This document shows, piece after piece, positions 39,756 to 49,126 of a stretch of DNA of 64,000 nucleotides; position 1 is the stretch's first letter, and every line of letters starts with the position of its first letter. This stretch comes from Enterobacter soli ATCC BAA-2102 (GTDB taxonomy: Bacteria > Pseudomonadota > Gammaproteobacteria > Enterobacterales > Enterobacteriaceae), in contig NZ_LXES01000024.1 in the NCBI RefSeq assembly GCF_001654845.1, positions 1 to 64,000 on the forward strand, given 5' to 3'. A model generated the notes under the pieces. The model worked only from the letters and a program-made list of their open reading frames with translations, had not been told where the DNA came from and searched no databases. The position numbers were made by a program, and so were the translations under genes.

Positions 39756-40691
39756 TTATTTCGTCACCAGAATTGAATCCACCAGCTTGAATTCAGGCGC
39801 TTTTTCCAGCGGGATCACCTTCCCGGTCTTTGCGGCATCGACCATCAGCTTCAGACCGGTTGCCCCAATATCCGCCGGGTTTTGCGCCACGGTGGCGGTC
39901 ATCTGTCCGGCATCCACCATTTTGCGGGCTTCCGGGATACCGTCTGTGCCAACGACCAGCACCTGACCTGTTTTACCGGCATTCGCCACGGCCTGTGCCA
40001 CGCCCATGGCCATGGTATCGTTTGCGCAGTAGAACGCTTTCAGATTCGGGTTTCGTTGCAGAACGTTTGTCGCTACATCCAGGGCTTTAATGCGATCCCA
40101 GTCGGCAGGCTGGCTGGCAACCAGCTTGATTTGGCTTGCTTTTTTGAAGGCTTCCGTCGCGCCGTTGCGGCGTGCTTCGCCTGATGCGTTACCGGCTTTC
40201 CCTTCAATAATAGCGACTTCTCCCCCCTGCGCACCGAGCTTATCGATAATAAAGCCGGCGCCTTTTGCGCCTACGGCCACGTTATCTGTGGTGACGAAAC
40301 CTTCGACGTTACCACCGGCTTTTTTCAGGTTATCCATATCTATTTTTTCATCGAGGTTCACCAGATAAATACCCTTTTGCCAGGCGCGGGCCACGGGCAT
40401 CACCAGATTCACGGACGAGAGAGGGGCAAAGGCAATGCCTTTATAATTTTTATTACTCAGGTCTTCAAAAAGCTGCAACTGAGACTGGAAATCACCTTCA
40501 GAAGGGGAGGCAAAAATATCGACACTGACGCCAAGGGTTTTGGCTTCATCTTCAATCCCTTTCTTCATATCCACCCAGAATGGATTGGAGAGTGTTTTTA
40601 ACACCACCGCGTAATCGGCGGCAGCAAACGCGCTGGTGGATAACATTAAGCCCATAGCGGCGCCGCTGAAATATTTCAGATATTTATTCAT
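39756..40691 (-). CDS. alsB: D-allose periplasmic binding protein
   Basis: 311-residue high-affinity D-allose binding protein, same length as E. coli. Signal peptide about 1-23 (MNKYLKYFSGAAMGLMLSTS-AFAA). Start at 40691 matches E. coli; the frame opens at 40751 through a palindrome and the extra 20 residues are not expected to be translated. First structural gene of alsBACEK after alsR. Confidence 0.97.
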   Translation of the reverse strand: MNKYLKYFSGAAMGLMLSTSAFAAADYAVVLKTLSNPFWVDMKKGIEDEAKTLGVSVDIFASPSEGDFQSQLQLFEDLSNKNYKGIAFAPLSSVNLVMPVARAWQKGIYLVNLDEKIDMDNLKKAGGNVEGFVTTDNVAVGAKGAGFIIDKLGAQGGEVAIIEGKAGNASGEARRNGATEAFKKASQIKLVASQPADWDRIKALDVATNVLQRNPNLKAFYCANDTMAMGVAQAVANAGKTGQVLVVGTDGIPEARKMVDAGQMTATVAQNPADIGATGLKLMVDAAKTGKVIPLEKAPEFKLVDSILVTK

Positions 40692-40720
40692 AGCAGTGTT
40701 CTCAATGTAGGGTCTATTTT

Positions 40721-40750
40721 TGTTGATCCCGTTTTTAAACGGGATCAACA
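40721..40750. promoter_or_regulatory. Perfect 14-bp palindrome between alsR and alsB
   Basis: TGTTGATCCCGTTT (40721-40734) and AAACGGGATCAACA (40737-40750) pair perfectly around a TT loop. On the minus strand it lies after alsR and 30 bases before alsB. It could be an attenuating hairpin or an operator. Only the plus side is followed by a T-run. Confidence 0.7.
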
Positions 40751-40757
40751 TTTTTAT

Positions 40758-41648
40758 TTACTTCAGCGCACCCGGGGAAAAGAAATCCACAATTGCGCCC
40801 GTTTTTTGCATGTTTAGTGTGGCCTGTTCAATATTCTGTTGTGCTACGGAAACAAATAACGCATCTAATAATGTGAGTTGTAATATACGCGCGGAGGCGT
40901 TTCGCCCTAATAAAGGCGTCTCTGGTGCTGGCGAACAAATAATATAATCGGCAAGTTTCGCAATCGGTGAATGGTAGCTATGGGTAATACAAATAATTTT
41001 TGCCCCATTTTTTTTCGCTAACTCGACTGCGGCTTTCACATCGCTGGTACGCCCGGAGTGGGAGACAACCAGTACCACGTCACCTTCTTTCAGCAGCGAT
41101 GCGGACATCATCATGATGTGCGCGTCCTGGTAGGACTGACAGCGCACGCCGATGCGTAAAAACTTGTGCTGGATGTCGGCACAAATGGCGTTGGAGCCGC
41201 CGACGCCGTACAGATCGCGCTGGTTTGCCTGAGCAAAGAAACGCGCCGCGCGGTGAATTTCATCCACGTTAACAATCGACTGGCCTTCCATAATGGTGCG
41301 CAGCGTAATGTTAAACACTTTATTGACCACATCCTGTGGCGCTTCATCGAAAGCGAGCTCGGCAGGCAGCACCTGTTCGGATTGCGAAAAGTAGTCGATC
41401 AGCGCCGCGCGCAGGTTGCGAAAACCGCTAAAGCCCAGCAGCTTTGCCACTTTCACAATCATGGCTTCAGATACCAACAGCGTTTCGGCCACATCTTTGA
41501 TAGCCGATGCACCGCTCATATTGCCTGGCTGAAGCAGCCAGTCGACGATACGGCTTTCGTTATCCGTCATTCCTTCCTGCTTCATACGCAGGTAAGGCGC
41601 AAGGCCGATGCCATTGGGTAACTCTTTTTCAAATTCTGACTGGCTCAT
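40758..41648 (-). CDS. alsR: RpiR-family repressor of the als genes and rpiB
   Basis: 296 residues: RpiR-type HTH about 10-85 and a SIS phosphosugar-binding domain about 130-275 (GVGGSNAICADIQHKFLRIG, SHSGRTSDVKAAVELAKKNGA). In E. coli AlsR (RpiR) represses rpiB and the als operon and is relieved by D-allose or its phosphate. Divergent from rpiB with 350 bases between, in which a repeated operator-like sequence is seen. Confidence 0.96.
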   Translation of the reverse strand: MSQSEFEKELPNGIGLAPYLRMKQEGMTDNESRIVDWLLQPGNMSGASAIKDVAETLLVSEAMIVKVAKLLGFSGFRNLRAALIDYFSQSEQVLPAELAFDEAPQDVVNKVFNITLRTIMEGQSIVNVDEIHRAARFFAQANQRDLYGVGGSNAICADIQHKFLRIGVRCQSYQDAHIMMMSASLLKEGDVVLVVSHSGRTSDVKAAVELAKKNGAKIICITHSYHSPIAKLADYIICSPAPETPLLGRNASARILQLTLLDALFVSVAQQNIEQATLNMQKTGAIVDFFSPGALK

Positions 41649-41998
41649 CGCTCTCTTTTGTCCTTAAAAATGAAGACGACACTATATCACCACATCCGCG
41701 CGGGGAAATATGCTGATTACTTCACAATAATTATAAATTCATAAAGTTTTATTGTTTGTGAAGTTCCTGCGTAATGCTGTTTTATTAATTCGTTTAAAAT
41801 CATATTGTTGTATTGTTTTTCTTTCAATCGCTTTACACAAGAGAAGGCGAGAGGATTCAGATTCGCTATTGAAATGTGAAAATCAGGGGTGTAGAACACG
41901 GACAGAACTCGATGGTTTTGGGGTTTTCTTGCACAACAAACCGGTCTAAATCACAAAACTCATCGAGTTCGTAAAGTTAACCCATAGCGAGGCATATC
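41649..41998. other. Divergent control region alsR-rpiB
   Basis: 350 AT-rich bases without a credible gene; short frames such as 41752-41949 have no RBS or family features. Holds the inverted pair of GAACTCGATG sites described separately. Confidence 0.5.
41905..41970. promoter_or_regulatory. Candidate AlsR operator pair
   Basis: GAACTCGATG-GTTTTG at 41905-41920 recurs inverted as CAAAACT-CATCGAGTTC at 41954-41970, the ten-base arms being perfect. The second copy lies 29 bases before rpiB. Symmetry and place suggest repressor binding, possibly with looping. Confidence 0.5.
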
Positions 41999-42448
41999 AT
42001 GAGAAGGATTGCATTTGGCTGCGATCACGTTGGTTTTATCCTGAAAGAAGAGATCATGGCCCACCTGAACGCCCGTGGTGTTGAGGTGGTGGATAAGGGG
42101 ACGTGGTCACAAGAGCGAACGGATTACCCACATTATGCCAGCGCTGTTGCCCAGGCTATTATCAATGGGGAGGCTGAAAGCGGTATTTTGATCTGCGGGA
42201 CTGGCGTTGGGATCTCTATCACTGCCAATAAATTTCCCGGCATTCGTGCGGTGGTCTGTAGCGAGCCGTATTCCGCACAGCTTTCCCGCCAGCATAACAA
42301 CACCAACGTGCTGGCATTTGGCTCGCGCGTGGTTGGGCTGGAGCTGGCAAAAATGATTGTCGATGCCTGGCTTGATGCAGAGTTTGAAGGCGGGCGGCAT
42401 CAGACCCGGGTAGAGGCGATTGCGGCGATTGAACGCGAGAAGAATTGA
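41999..42448 (+). CDS. rpiB: Ribose-5-phosphate/allose-6-phosphate isomerase B
   Basis: 149-residue RpiB/LacAB-family isomerase, same length as E. coli. It interconverts ribose 5-phosphate and ribulose 5-phosphate and also D-allose 6-phosphate and D-allulose 6-phosphate, so it supplies the isomerase step missing from the als operon. Motifs: FGCDHVG, catalytic cysteine region GILICGTGVGISI, and RAVVCSEPYSAQLSRQHNN. RBS AGCGAGG upstream. Confidence 0.98.
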   Translation: MRRIAFGCDHVGFILKEEIMAHLNARGVEVVDKGTWSQERTDYPHYASAVAQAIINGEAESGILICGTGVGISITANKFPGIRAVVCSEPYSAQLSRQHNNTNVLAFGSRVVGLELAKMIVDAWLDAEFEGGRHQTRVEAIAAIEREKN

Positions 42449-42487
42449 GATTCCTCCGCTACCTCCTGCTCCTGCCGTTCAATACAG

Positions 42488-42518
42488 TAAAGCCAGCCCC
42501 CCTGCGAGACTGGCTTTA
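42488..42518 (+). terminator. Hairpin between rpiB and yjdP
   Basis: TAAAGCCAG (42488-42496) pairs perfectly with CTGGCTTTA (42510-42518); the last base is the A of the yjdP ATG. There is no T-run. It may end rpiB mRNA poorly and mask the yjdP start. Confidence 0.55.
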
Positions 42519-42847
42519 TGAAACGTTACTCTACTGCTCTGTTATTGAGTTTGCTGTCCCTGACCAGCCCGCTGGCTCACGCCGATATCGTTGATGATGC
42601 CATTGGCAACATTCAAAAGGCGATTAATGACGCCTATAACCCCAGCAGCAGTAGCAGCGATCGCAGCAGTGATGACGACGATCGTTATGACACCCGTCGT
42701 TCCACGGATAGCCGTCAGTATGACGACCGTCGCAGGCTGCTTGAGGATCAGCGTCGCCGTCTGGATGAACGTCAGCGCCAGCTTGATGACGACAGACGTC
42801 GCCTGGAAGATGATGAGCGGCGATTAGAAGAAGATTACGATCGTTGA
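42518..42847 (+). CDS. yjdP: Secreted charged protein YjdP
   Basis: 109 residues, unknown function, same position and length as E. coli YjdP. Signal peptide about 1-22 (LLLSLLSLTSPLAHA-DI), a Ser/Asp-rich segment (SSSSSDRSSDDDDR), then an Arg/Asp/Leu-rich stretch from about 68 (RRLLEDQRRRLDERQRQL) with heptad-like spacing, probably a charged coiled coil in the periplasm. No clear RBS: the start codon is at the edge of a hairpin. Confidence 0.85.
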   Translation: MKRYSTALLLSLLSLTSPLAHADIVDDAIGNIQKAINDAYNPSSSSSDRSSDDDDRYDTRRSTDSRQYDDRRRLLEDQRRRLDERQRQLDDDRRRLEDDERRLEEDYDR

Positions 42848-42864
42848 TTGGGTGCGGTCTGGTG

Positions 42865-42897
42865 CCCTCACCCCGGCCCTCTCCCACAGGGAGAGGG
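42865..42897. repeat. Palindromic intergenic element, copy 9
   Basis: Tail CCCTCACCCC then CCCTCTCCC/GGGAGAGGG hairpin between the convergent yjdP and phnP genes. Confidence 0.88.
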
Positions 42898-42905
42898 AGA
42901 AAGCC

Positions 42906-43664
42906 TTAATCCAGCACCAATACCATTCCGTCATACCCTGCCTCAACCCCGTCCGGCAGGGGGTTATCCATCATCCATACGTCGAACTGGTGGCTGATGT
43001 GCGTCAGTATCACCTGTGGACAACCAATCACCTCATTCAGGGCGATCACTGTGTTTAAATCACTGTGATTACGTGGCGTCTCTTCACGCGGCGCGTGGCT
43101 ACAGTCGATGATGATGACCTGCGGCTGGTTGTTGAGCAGAAACTTCACCGTTTTATCCGGCAACCCGGCGGTATCCGACAGCCACGCCACGCGGCTGTGC
43201 GCGCTTTCCAGCAGATAGCCGAAGGTCAGTTTTGAGTGATTGAGCGGCAGCGGGGTGACCCGCAATCCCTGAAGTTCAAACACCACGAACGGCGCAACGG
43301 TGCGGCTAAAATCGAGCAGCCCAGGGTGTTTGAAAAGATCGTCGCATCCTTCTTCATCCGGCGGGCCATACACCGGAATGGTGGCTCCCACCCCCCAGCG
43401 CAGCGGGAACAAGCCCTGGACGTGATCCATATGATAGTGAGTGAGTAAAAACTGCTGGAAGCTGCCAGCTGGCCAGTCGTCCATCAGGTGCGGGATCCCC
43501 GCATCCAGCAGCGTTACCGCGTCATTGAATTTGACCACCGCGCTACAGGGGCGGCGGCGGTGTTCATCCTGCAAACGCGCCCGGCGACAGGCCGCGCAGT
43601 CACAACCAAACACCGGCACCAGCTGTGCCCCACCTGTACCCGTCAGCGTGATTGTCAGACTCAT
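42906..43664 (-). CDS. phnP: Phosphoribosyl cyclic phosphodiesterase PhnP
   Basis: 252-residue metallo-beta-lactamase-fold enzyme that opens 5-phospho-ribose 1,2-cyclic phosphate, the product of C-P bond cleavage, to ribose 1,5-bisphosphate. Metal motif [11 protein letters not shown] and an extra zinc site [12 protein letters not shown] are visible. Last gene of the phn operon, nine bases after phnO. Confidence 0.97.
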   Translation of the reverse strand: MSLTITLTGTGGAQLVPVFGCDCAACRRARLQDEHRRRPCSAVVKFNDAVTLLDAGIPHLMDDWPAGSFQQFLLTHYHMDHVQGLFPLRWGVGATIPVYGPPDEEGCDDLFKHPGLLDFSRTVAPFVVFELQGLRVTPLPLNHSKLTFGYLLESAHSRVAWLSDTAGLPDKTVKFLLNNQPQVIIIDCSHAPREETPRNHSDLNTVIALNEVIGCPQVILTHISHQFDVWMMDNPLPDGVEAGYDGMVLVLD

Positions 43665-43673
43665 AACGCACCT

Positions 43674-44108
43674 CTACAGCGGTTTAGTGAACCGGAAATG
43701 GCTCTGGGTATATCCTTCACGAACGTAAAAGCGGTGCGCATTAGTACGCTTCACGCTGGTGGATAACTCGGTCAACTCGGCACCCACGTGGCGAGCGTAA
43801 TCTTCCGCCCACGCCAGCAGCTGGCTGCCAATTCCCAGGCTTCGCGCCTGGGGCATCACCACCAGCTCCTGGATCTCACCAATCCATCTGGCGTGGTGCA
43901 GATGAAACTGCATATGCAACCCAATCATGCCGATAATCGTTCCGTCGAGCACCGCCAGCTGATAGTGCATATTACGGTCCTGAAGATTGGCGAGAAACCC
44001 CGCGTGAAACGCCTGATGGTCGAACTCGCTCTGTTTTAGCTCGCAAATCAGGCCGTAAACGGCGGAAGCATCATCAGGTGTGGCAGGGCGAAGCTGGCAC
44101 TCAGGCAT
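43674..44108 (-). CDS. phnO: Aminoalkylphosphonate N-acetyltransferase PhnO
   Basis: 144-residue GNAT enzyme that acetylates aminoalkylphosphonates, with acetyl-CoA loop [16 protein letters not shown]. In E. coli it lets the C-P lyase use or detoxify 1-aminoalkylphosphonates. Start overlaps phnN by eight bases. Confidence 0.95.
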   Translation of the reverse strand: MPECQLRPATPDDASAVYGLICELKQSEFDHQAFHAGFLANLQDRNMHYQLAVLDGTIIGMIGLHMQFHLHHARWIGEIQELVVMPQARSLGIGSQLLAWAEDYARHVGAELTELSTSVKRTNAHRFYVREGYTQSHFRFTKPL

Positions 44109-44649
44109 GTTGTTTTTCCTTTTGACGGATAAGTGAGAGGAAATTATCCACTGACTGTAACAAACTTCCGTCGTTGTTGAGGATATGACATTGCGAAGGG
44201 GTATACCGCGCCGCCCGCTCCAGCCGCAGGTCTATCTCCCGTGCGTTTTCACGCCCACGGTTTTGCAGCCGGCTTCGCAGAATATCTGGCGATACCTGTA
44301 AGCACACCGGAAGCAGCGCGGATTCGTATCTGGCGCGGGCCTGAGTCAGGTGTGCACGCGAACCGTTGACCAGCACGTCAAACCCGGCGTGGAGCCACAA
44401 ATCTATCTCCACGCCAACGCCGTAGTAAAAGCCGTTAGCGTGCCAGCTCAGCGCCAGTAAATTCTGCCCGGCGCGGGTAAAAAATTCCTGCTCGCTCAGT
44501 GAGATATGGTTCTCGCTTCCGGCGTTTGCCGCGCGGGTAATGTAACGATGCGCGACCAGCAGCTGCGAATGTTCCCGCTGGCGTAACGCCGACAGCAGGC
44601 TGTCTTTACCGGAGCCCGAAGGCCCCATTAACCAGATTAATCTTCCCAT
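44101..44649 (-). CDS. phnN: Ribose 1,5-bisphosphate phosphokinase PhnN
   Basis: P-loop kinase, 182 residues, that makes PRPP from ribose 1,5-bisphosphate. Walker [11 protein letters not shown] near residues 8-17. The start at 44649 overlaps the phnM stop (ATGA) and matches E. coli; a longer frame to 44676 lies within phnM and is less likely. Confidence 0.96.
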   Translation of the reverse strand: MGRLIWLMGPSGSGKDSLLSALRQREHSQLLVAHRYITRAANAGSENHISLSEQEFFTRAGQNLLALSWHANGFYYGVGVEIDLWLHAGFDVLVNGSRAHLTQARARYESALLPVCLQVSPDILRSRLQNRGRENAREIDLRLERAARYTPSQCHILNNDGSLLQSVDNFLSLIRQKEKQHA

Positions 44650-45785
44650 CAGAACACCCGTTTTCCCTGACGCCATACATGGTCGATATGGATGTGCTCG
44701 CCCTTACGATGCGCCAGCACCAGATCCGCCCGTTTACCTTCACCAATCACACCGCGATCCTGAAGATGTAAAGCGTCGGCCGGGTTCTTCGTCACCAGAC
44801 GGATCGCCTGCGACAGGGTGAAGGTGTTGCTCTCGTCATCCGCCACCCGGAACGCCGCATCCAGCAGGCTGGCGGGGTAGTAATCGGAAGAGAGGATATC
44901 CAGCAGGCCGAGCGAGGCCAGTTTGCTGGCGGCCACGTTGCCGGAGTGGGAACCTCCACGCACGATGTTTGGCGCGCCCATCAGCACGTTCATACCATGC
45001 CTGCGCGAGGCCTCTGCGGCATCGAATGTGGTCGGGAATTCGGCGATCACACTGCCAAGCTGATGAGACTCCGCCACATGCTCATGCGTGGCATCATCGT
45101 GGCTGGCCAGCGCAATATTACGGTCACGGCACATGGCCGCAATGGAAAGGCGGTTAGGCTGTGACCAGCGGGCAGCCAGTGCGAGTTGTTCTTCCTCGTA
45201 ACGCGCCATCTCTTCATTGGTGAGGGAGTATTTTCCCTGGTAGTACTCGCGATATTTTTCGATATTGGCAAACTGGCGCTGCCCCGGCGAGTGATCCATT
45301 AACGACACCAGGGTGACGGGCTCGCGCCCGACCAGCTTCTCAAACAGCGGTAAGGTGGTGTGGTGCGGCAGTTCGCAACGCAGATGCAGACGATGCTCAG
45401 CGCGATTAAGACCGCGCTTTTGCGTCTCTTCCACGGCGTTGATCATCTTTTCCAGATTCTCCAGGCGATCGCCACCGTCGCGCACGTCACCAATTGCTAC
45501 CGCGTCCAGCACGGTCGTGATCCCGCTGGCGACCATCAGCGCATCGTGGCTGCTCATTGCCGAATGGGCGGGCCAGTCAACCTTTGGCCGTGGGGTAAAG
45601 AATTTATCCAGATTATCGGTATGCAGCTCGATAAGCCCCGGCAGCAGCCAGCCGCCTTCACCGTCCATCGCTTCAGGCGAACGGCTCTGGGTTTCAGCAA
45701 ACGCGCGGATCACCCCGTCCTGGATTTCAATCGAGCCGCCAACCACTTCATTTTCCAGCACCAGCTTTACGTTATTAACGATCAT
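44649..45785 (-). CDS. phnM: RPnTP hydrolase PhnM
   Basis: 378-residue amidohydrolase-superfamily enzyme that removes pyrophosphate from alpha-D-ribose 1-methylphosphonate 5-triphosphate, second step of the C-P lyase route. Metal-binding motifs LIELHTDN and [10 protein letters not shown] and the lysine/aspartate positions are present. Four-base overlap with phnL. Confidence 0.97.
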   Translation of the reverse strand: MIVNNVKLVLENEVVGGSIEIQDGVIRAFAETQSRSPEAMDGEGGWLLPGLIELHTDNLDKFFTPRPKVDWPAHSAMSSHDALMVASGITTVLDAVAIGDVRDGGDRLENLEKMINAVEETQKRGLNRAEHRLHLRCELPHHTTLPLFEKLVGREPVTLVSLMDHSPGQRQFANIEKYREYYQGKYSLTNEEMARYEEEQLALAARWSQPNRLSIAAMCRDRNIALASHDDATHEHVAESHQLGSVIAEFPTTFDAAEASRRHGMNVLMGAPNIVRGGSHSGNVAASKLASLGLLDILSSDYYPASLLDAAFRVADDESNTFTLSQAIRLVTKNPADALHLQDRGVIGEGKRADLVLAHRKGEHIHIDHVWRQGKRVF

Positions 45786-46462
45786 GCGTTGGTCCCCATC
45801 GGGTGCAATCTGTCTGCCACGCGCGAACGCACGGTTTCGTCGTGGAAGATCCCCACGATCGCCGCGCCGCGTGCTTTGGCCTGTTCGATCAGTTCAACCA
45901 CGGCTGCGCTGTTCTTGGTGTCCAGCGAGGCGGTAGGTTCATCAAGCAGTAAAATCGGGTAATCGACGATAAACCCGCGCGCAATGTTCACGCGCTGCTG
46001 TTCACCACCGGAAAAAGTCGAAGGGGCGAGATGCCACAGGCGTTCCGGCACGTTGAGGCGCGTCAGCAGGCTCGCGGCTTTGGCGGCGCAGGTTTCACGC
46101 GGCACGCCCAGATCCAGCAGCGGCTGCATCACCACGTCCAGCGCGGAGATCCTGGGGATCACCCGCAGAAACTGACTTACCCAGCCGATCGTTGAACGGC
46201 GGACTTCCAGCACCTTGCGTGCCGGGGCTTGCACCAGATCCACCCACTCATCATTGTGGCGGATGTGAATGTGGCCTTCATCCGGCAGATAGTTGGCATA
46301 AAGCGAGCGCAGCAGGGTGGATTTACCGCTGCCGGAGTGGCCGTGCAGCACCACACATTCGCCATTGCTGACCTCCAGAGAGGCATTTTGCAGGACAGGC
46401 AGGCGCACGCCGTTTTGCTGGTGGAGCACAAAGGTTTTACTCACGTTTTCTACGCGGATCAT
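45782..46462 (-). CDS. phnL: C-P lyase ABC-type subunit PhnL
   Basis: 226 residues, single ABC ATPase domain: Walker [10 protein letters not shown], signature [14 protein letters not shown], Walker [13 protein letters not shown]. Not a transporter part; in E. coli it binds the C-P lyase core with PhnK. Nine bases after phnK. Confidence 0.96.
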   Translation of the reverse strand: MIRVENVSKTFVLHQQNGVRLPVLQNASLEVSNGECVVLHGHSGSGKSTLLRSLYANYLPDEGHIHIRHNDEWVDLVQAPARKVLEVRRSTIGWVSQFLRVIPRISALDVVMQPLLDLGVPRETCAAKAASLLTRLNVPERLWHLAPSTFSGGEQQRVNIARGFIVDYPILLLDEPTASLDTKNSAAVVELIEQAKARGAAIVGIFHDETVRSRVADRLHPMGTNA

Positions 46463-46471
46463 GTTGGCCTC

Positions 46472-47227
46472 TTAATTCTGCAATACCGACGACACCAGCA
46501 ACTGGGTGTACGGATGGTGAGGATCGTCCAGCACGCGGTCGGTTAATCCACTTTCCACCACCTGACCCTGTTTCATCACCAGCAGGCGGTCGGCCAGCAG
46601 GCGCGCAACACCCAGATCGTGGGTAACAATCACCACGGCAAGGTTCAGCTCTACCACCAGGCCGCGCAGCAGGTCGAGCAGGCGAGCCTGCACAGAAACG
46701 TCCAGCCCCCCGGTTGGCTCATCCATAAATACCAGCTTCGGGTGCGTGACCAGGTTGCGGGCGATTTGCAAACGTTGCTGCATCCCACCGGAAAAAGTTG
46801 TCGGCAGGTCGTCGATACGCGAAGCCGGGATTTCAACTTCTTCCAGCCAGTGCTGCGCAGTGGCGCGGATATTGCCGTAGTGGCGCGCGCCGGTTGCCAT
46901 CAGCCGCTCGCCGATGTTTCCGCCTGCGGATACCTGGCGGCGCAGGCCATCCATTGGGTGCTGATGTACCACGCCCCACTCGGTGCGCAGCAGGCGGCGG
47001 CGTTCGGCTTCGCTCATGCCGTACAGGGATTGGCCTTCGTATAAAATGTCGCCATTCTGCGGCGTCAGGCGCGCAGAGATAGACTTCAGCAGAGTGGTTT
47101 TGCCCGAGCCGGACTCGCCGACAATCCCGAGCACTTCCCCCGGCCATAGCTCAAAAGAGACATCGCTGAAGCCTTTGCCAGGCGCATAAAGGTGGGTCAG
47201 ATTGTTGACCGAAAGCAGCGGTTTCAT
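46472..47227 (-). CDS. phnK: C-P lyase ABC-type subunit PhnK
   Basis: 251 residues, ABC ATPase: Walker A GESGSGKTT, signature FSGGMQQRLQIARN, Walker B LVFMDEPTGGLD. Known to dock on PhnJ of the PhnGHIJ core. Four-base overlap with phnJ (its ATG at 47227). Confidence 0.96.
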   Translation of the reverse strand: MKPLLSVNNLTHLYAPGKGFSDVSFELWPGEVLGIVGESGSGKTTLLKSISARLTPQNGDILYEGQSLYGMSEAERRRLLRTEWGVVHQHPMDGLRRQVSAGGNIGERLMATGARHYGNIRATAQHWLEEVEIPASRIDDLPTTFSGGMQQRLQIARNLVTHPKLVFMDEPTGGLDVSVQARLLDLLRGLVVELNLAVVIVTHDLGVARLLADRLLVMKQGQVVESGLTDRVLDDPHHPYTQLLVSSVLQN

Positions 47228-48069
47228 TGGCCTTTCGCCTCGCTCTGTTGGCGGCAGAAATCGGTGTCGGAACAGACAAACATCCGTTTGCCGGTGTCAT
47301 CCAGCACCACTTCATCCAGATAGCTGTGTTTTGACCCGCAGATGGCGCATGGCTCATCCCACTCCTGCACCGTAAACGGGTGATCGTCGAAATCGAGGCT
47401 TTCCACCCGGGTGTATGGCGGCACGGCGTAGATGCGCTTCTCGCGCCCCGCGCCGAACAGCTGGAGTGCAGGCATCATGTCCATTTTCGGGTTATCAAAT
47501 TTCGGGATTGGCGACGGGTCCATCACGTAGCGACCGTTGACTTTTACCGGGTAGGCGTAGGTGGTGGCGATATGGCCGAAGCGGGCGATATCTTCATACA
47601 GCTTCACCTGCATGATGCCGTACTCTTCCAGGGCGTGCATGGTGCGGGTTTCCGTTTCGCGCGGCTCGATAAAACGCAGCGGCTCCGGGATAGGAACCTG
47701 GAAAATCAGGATCTGATCTTCGGTGAGCGGTGTTTCGGGAATGCGGTGTCGGGTTTGAATAAGCGTTGCGTCTTCCGTGCGCTCGGTGGTGTTTACGCCC
47801 GTTACGCGCTTAAAGAAGTGACGAATCGACACGGCGTTAGTGGTGTCGTCCGCGCCCTGGTCGATGACTTTCAGCACGTCGGCTTCACCAATCACGCTGG
47901 CCGTGATCTGAATACCACCGGTGCCCCAGCCATAGGGCATCGGCATTTCGCGGCCGCCAAACGGCACCTGATAGCCCGGGATCGCCACGGCTTTTAAAAT
48001 GGCGCGGCGGATCATGCGTTTGGTTTGCTCATCCAGATACGCGAAGTTGTAGCCATTTAAGTTAGCCAT
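47224..48069 (-). CDS. phnJ: Radical SAM C-P lyase PhnJ
   Basis: 281 residues, same as E. coli. It cleaves the carbon-phosphorus bond of ribose 1-methylphosphonate 5-phosphate by radical chemistry, releasing methane from methylphosphonate. The cysteines C241, C244, C266 and C272 (CAIC ... CSDTDFC) that hold the [4Fe-4S] cluster and the catalytic thiyl radical are all present. Eight-base overlap with phnI. Confidence 0.98.
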   Translation of the reverse strand: MANLNGYNFAYLDEQTKRMIRRAILKAVAIPGYQVPFGGREMPMPYGWGTGGIQITASVIGEADVLKVIDQGADDTTNAVSIRHFFKRVTGVNTTERTEDATLIQTRHRIPETPLTEDQILIFQVPIPEPLRFIEPRETETRTMHALEEYGIMQVKLYEDIARFGHIATTYAYPVKVNGRYVMDPSPIPKFDNPKMDMMPALQLFGAGREKRIYAVPPYTRVESLDFDDHPFTVQEWDEPCAICGSKHSYLDEVVLDDTGKRMFVCSDTDFCRQQSEAKGQ

Positions 48070-49126
48070 GCGATCGCTCCCGTTGCAGGCGTTTCAGCAG
48101 TTCCAGTTCGGCCTGGAAATCAACGTAGTGCGGCAGTTTGAGGTGCGAGACAAAGCCTGCGGCCTCCACGTTATCGGCATGAGCCAGCACGAACTCCTCG
48201 TCCTGTGCCGGGCCGGAAATATGTTCATCGTAGTCCGGGGCCTGCAACGCGCGGTCGACCAGCGCCATGGCCATCGCCTTGCGTTCGCTCATGCCATACA
48301 CCAGGCCGTAGCCGCGCGTGAAGTGCGGCTCGTCGTCTTCTGGCGCCACAAAGCCGTTGACCATTTCGCATTCGGTCATCAGCAATTCGCCGACGTTCAC
48401 CGCAAAACCCAGCTCTTCCGGCACAATTTCCACATCGATATAGCCGCTGCGGATCTCCGCGGCGAACGGGTGGTTACGCCCGTAACCACGCTGCGTAGAG
48501 TAGGCGAGCGCCAGCAGATAACCTTCGTCGCCGCGCATCAGCTGTTGCAGGCGCGATGAGCGTGAGCAGGGGTAAACCGGGGGCGTGCGGGTGATGTCGT
48601 CTGGCGTGCTGCCGGAATCTTCTTCGGCTTTTGCCAGCCCCTGACGTGCCAGCAGGCTAAACACGTGCGGAGAGGCATCCTGCTGTGGCTCGGCTGTGTT
48701 CAGGGAGGGTGTTTCACCATTTGCCAGCAGCGTGAAATCCAGCAGACGGTGGGTGTAATCGTAGGTCGGGCCAAGTAGCTGGCCGCCGGGGATATCTTTG
48801 TACACCGCAGAGATACGGCGCTCTAAGCGCATGTCGGCTGAATTAATGGGCTCGCTTACCGCCAGTCTGGCAAGGGTGGTGCGGTAGGCGCGCAGCAGGA
48901 AGATGGCTTCGATGTTATCACCGCTGGCCTGCTTGAGTGCCAGCGCGGCCAGTTCGCGGTCTGCAATACCGCCTTCGGTCATTACCCGGTCGACGGCCAG
49001 ATTCAGCTGTTGTTCTATCTGGGCAACGCTCAGCTCGGGAAGCTGCTCATCACCCCGTCGTCTGTGTTCCTGCAACGCATGGGCGGCGGCTATCGCCTTT
49101 TCGCCCCCTTTAACGGCAACGTACAT
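48062..49126 (-). CDS. phnI: C-P lyase core subunit PhnI
   Basis: 354 residues. With PhnG, H and L it transfers the phosphonate to ribose of ATP, releasing adenine; alone it acts as a nucleosidase. The start at 49126 shares one base with the phnH stop (TGATG) and matches E. coli ([12 protein letters not shown]); a GTG at 49132 is the alternative. Confidence 0.97.
   Translation of the reverse strand: MYVAVKGGEKAIAAAHALQEHRRRGDEQLPELSVAQIEQQLNLAVDRVMTEGGIADRELAALALKQASGDNIEAIFLLRAYRTTLARLAVSEPINSADMRLERRISAVYKDIPGGQLLGPTYDYTHRLLDFTLLANGETPSLNTAEPQQDASPHVFSLLARQGLAKAEEDSGSTPDDITRTPPVYPCSRSSRLQQLMRGDEGYLLALAYSTQRGYGRNHPFAAEIRSGYIDVEIVPEELGFAVNVGELLMTECEMVNGFVAPEDDEPHFTRGYGLVYGMSERKAMAMALVDRALQAPDYDEHISGPAQDEEFVLAHADNVEAAGFVSHLKLPHYVDFQAELELLKRLQRERSHG

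Noticed and set aside
41752..41949. Small frame in the alsR-rpiB gap
   Set aside because: No RBS, no recognisable product and it overlaps the operator-like repeats.
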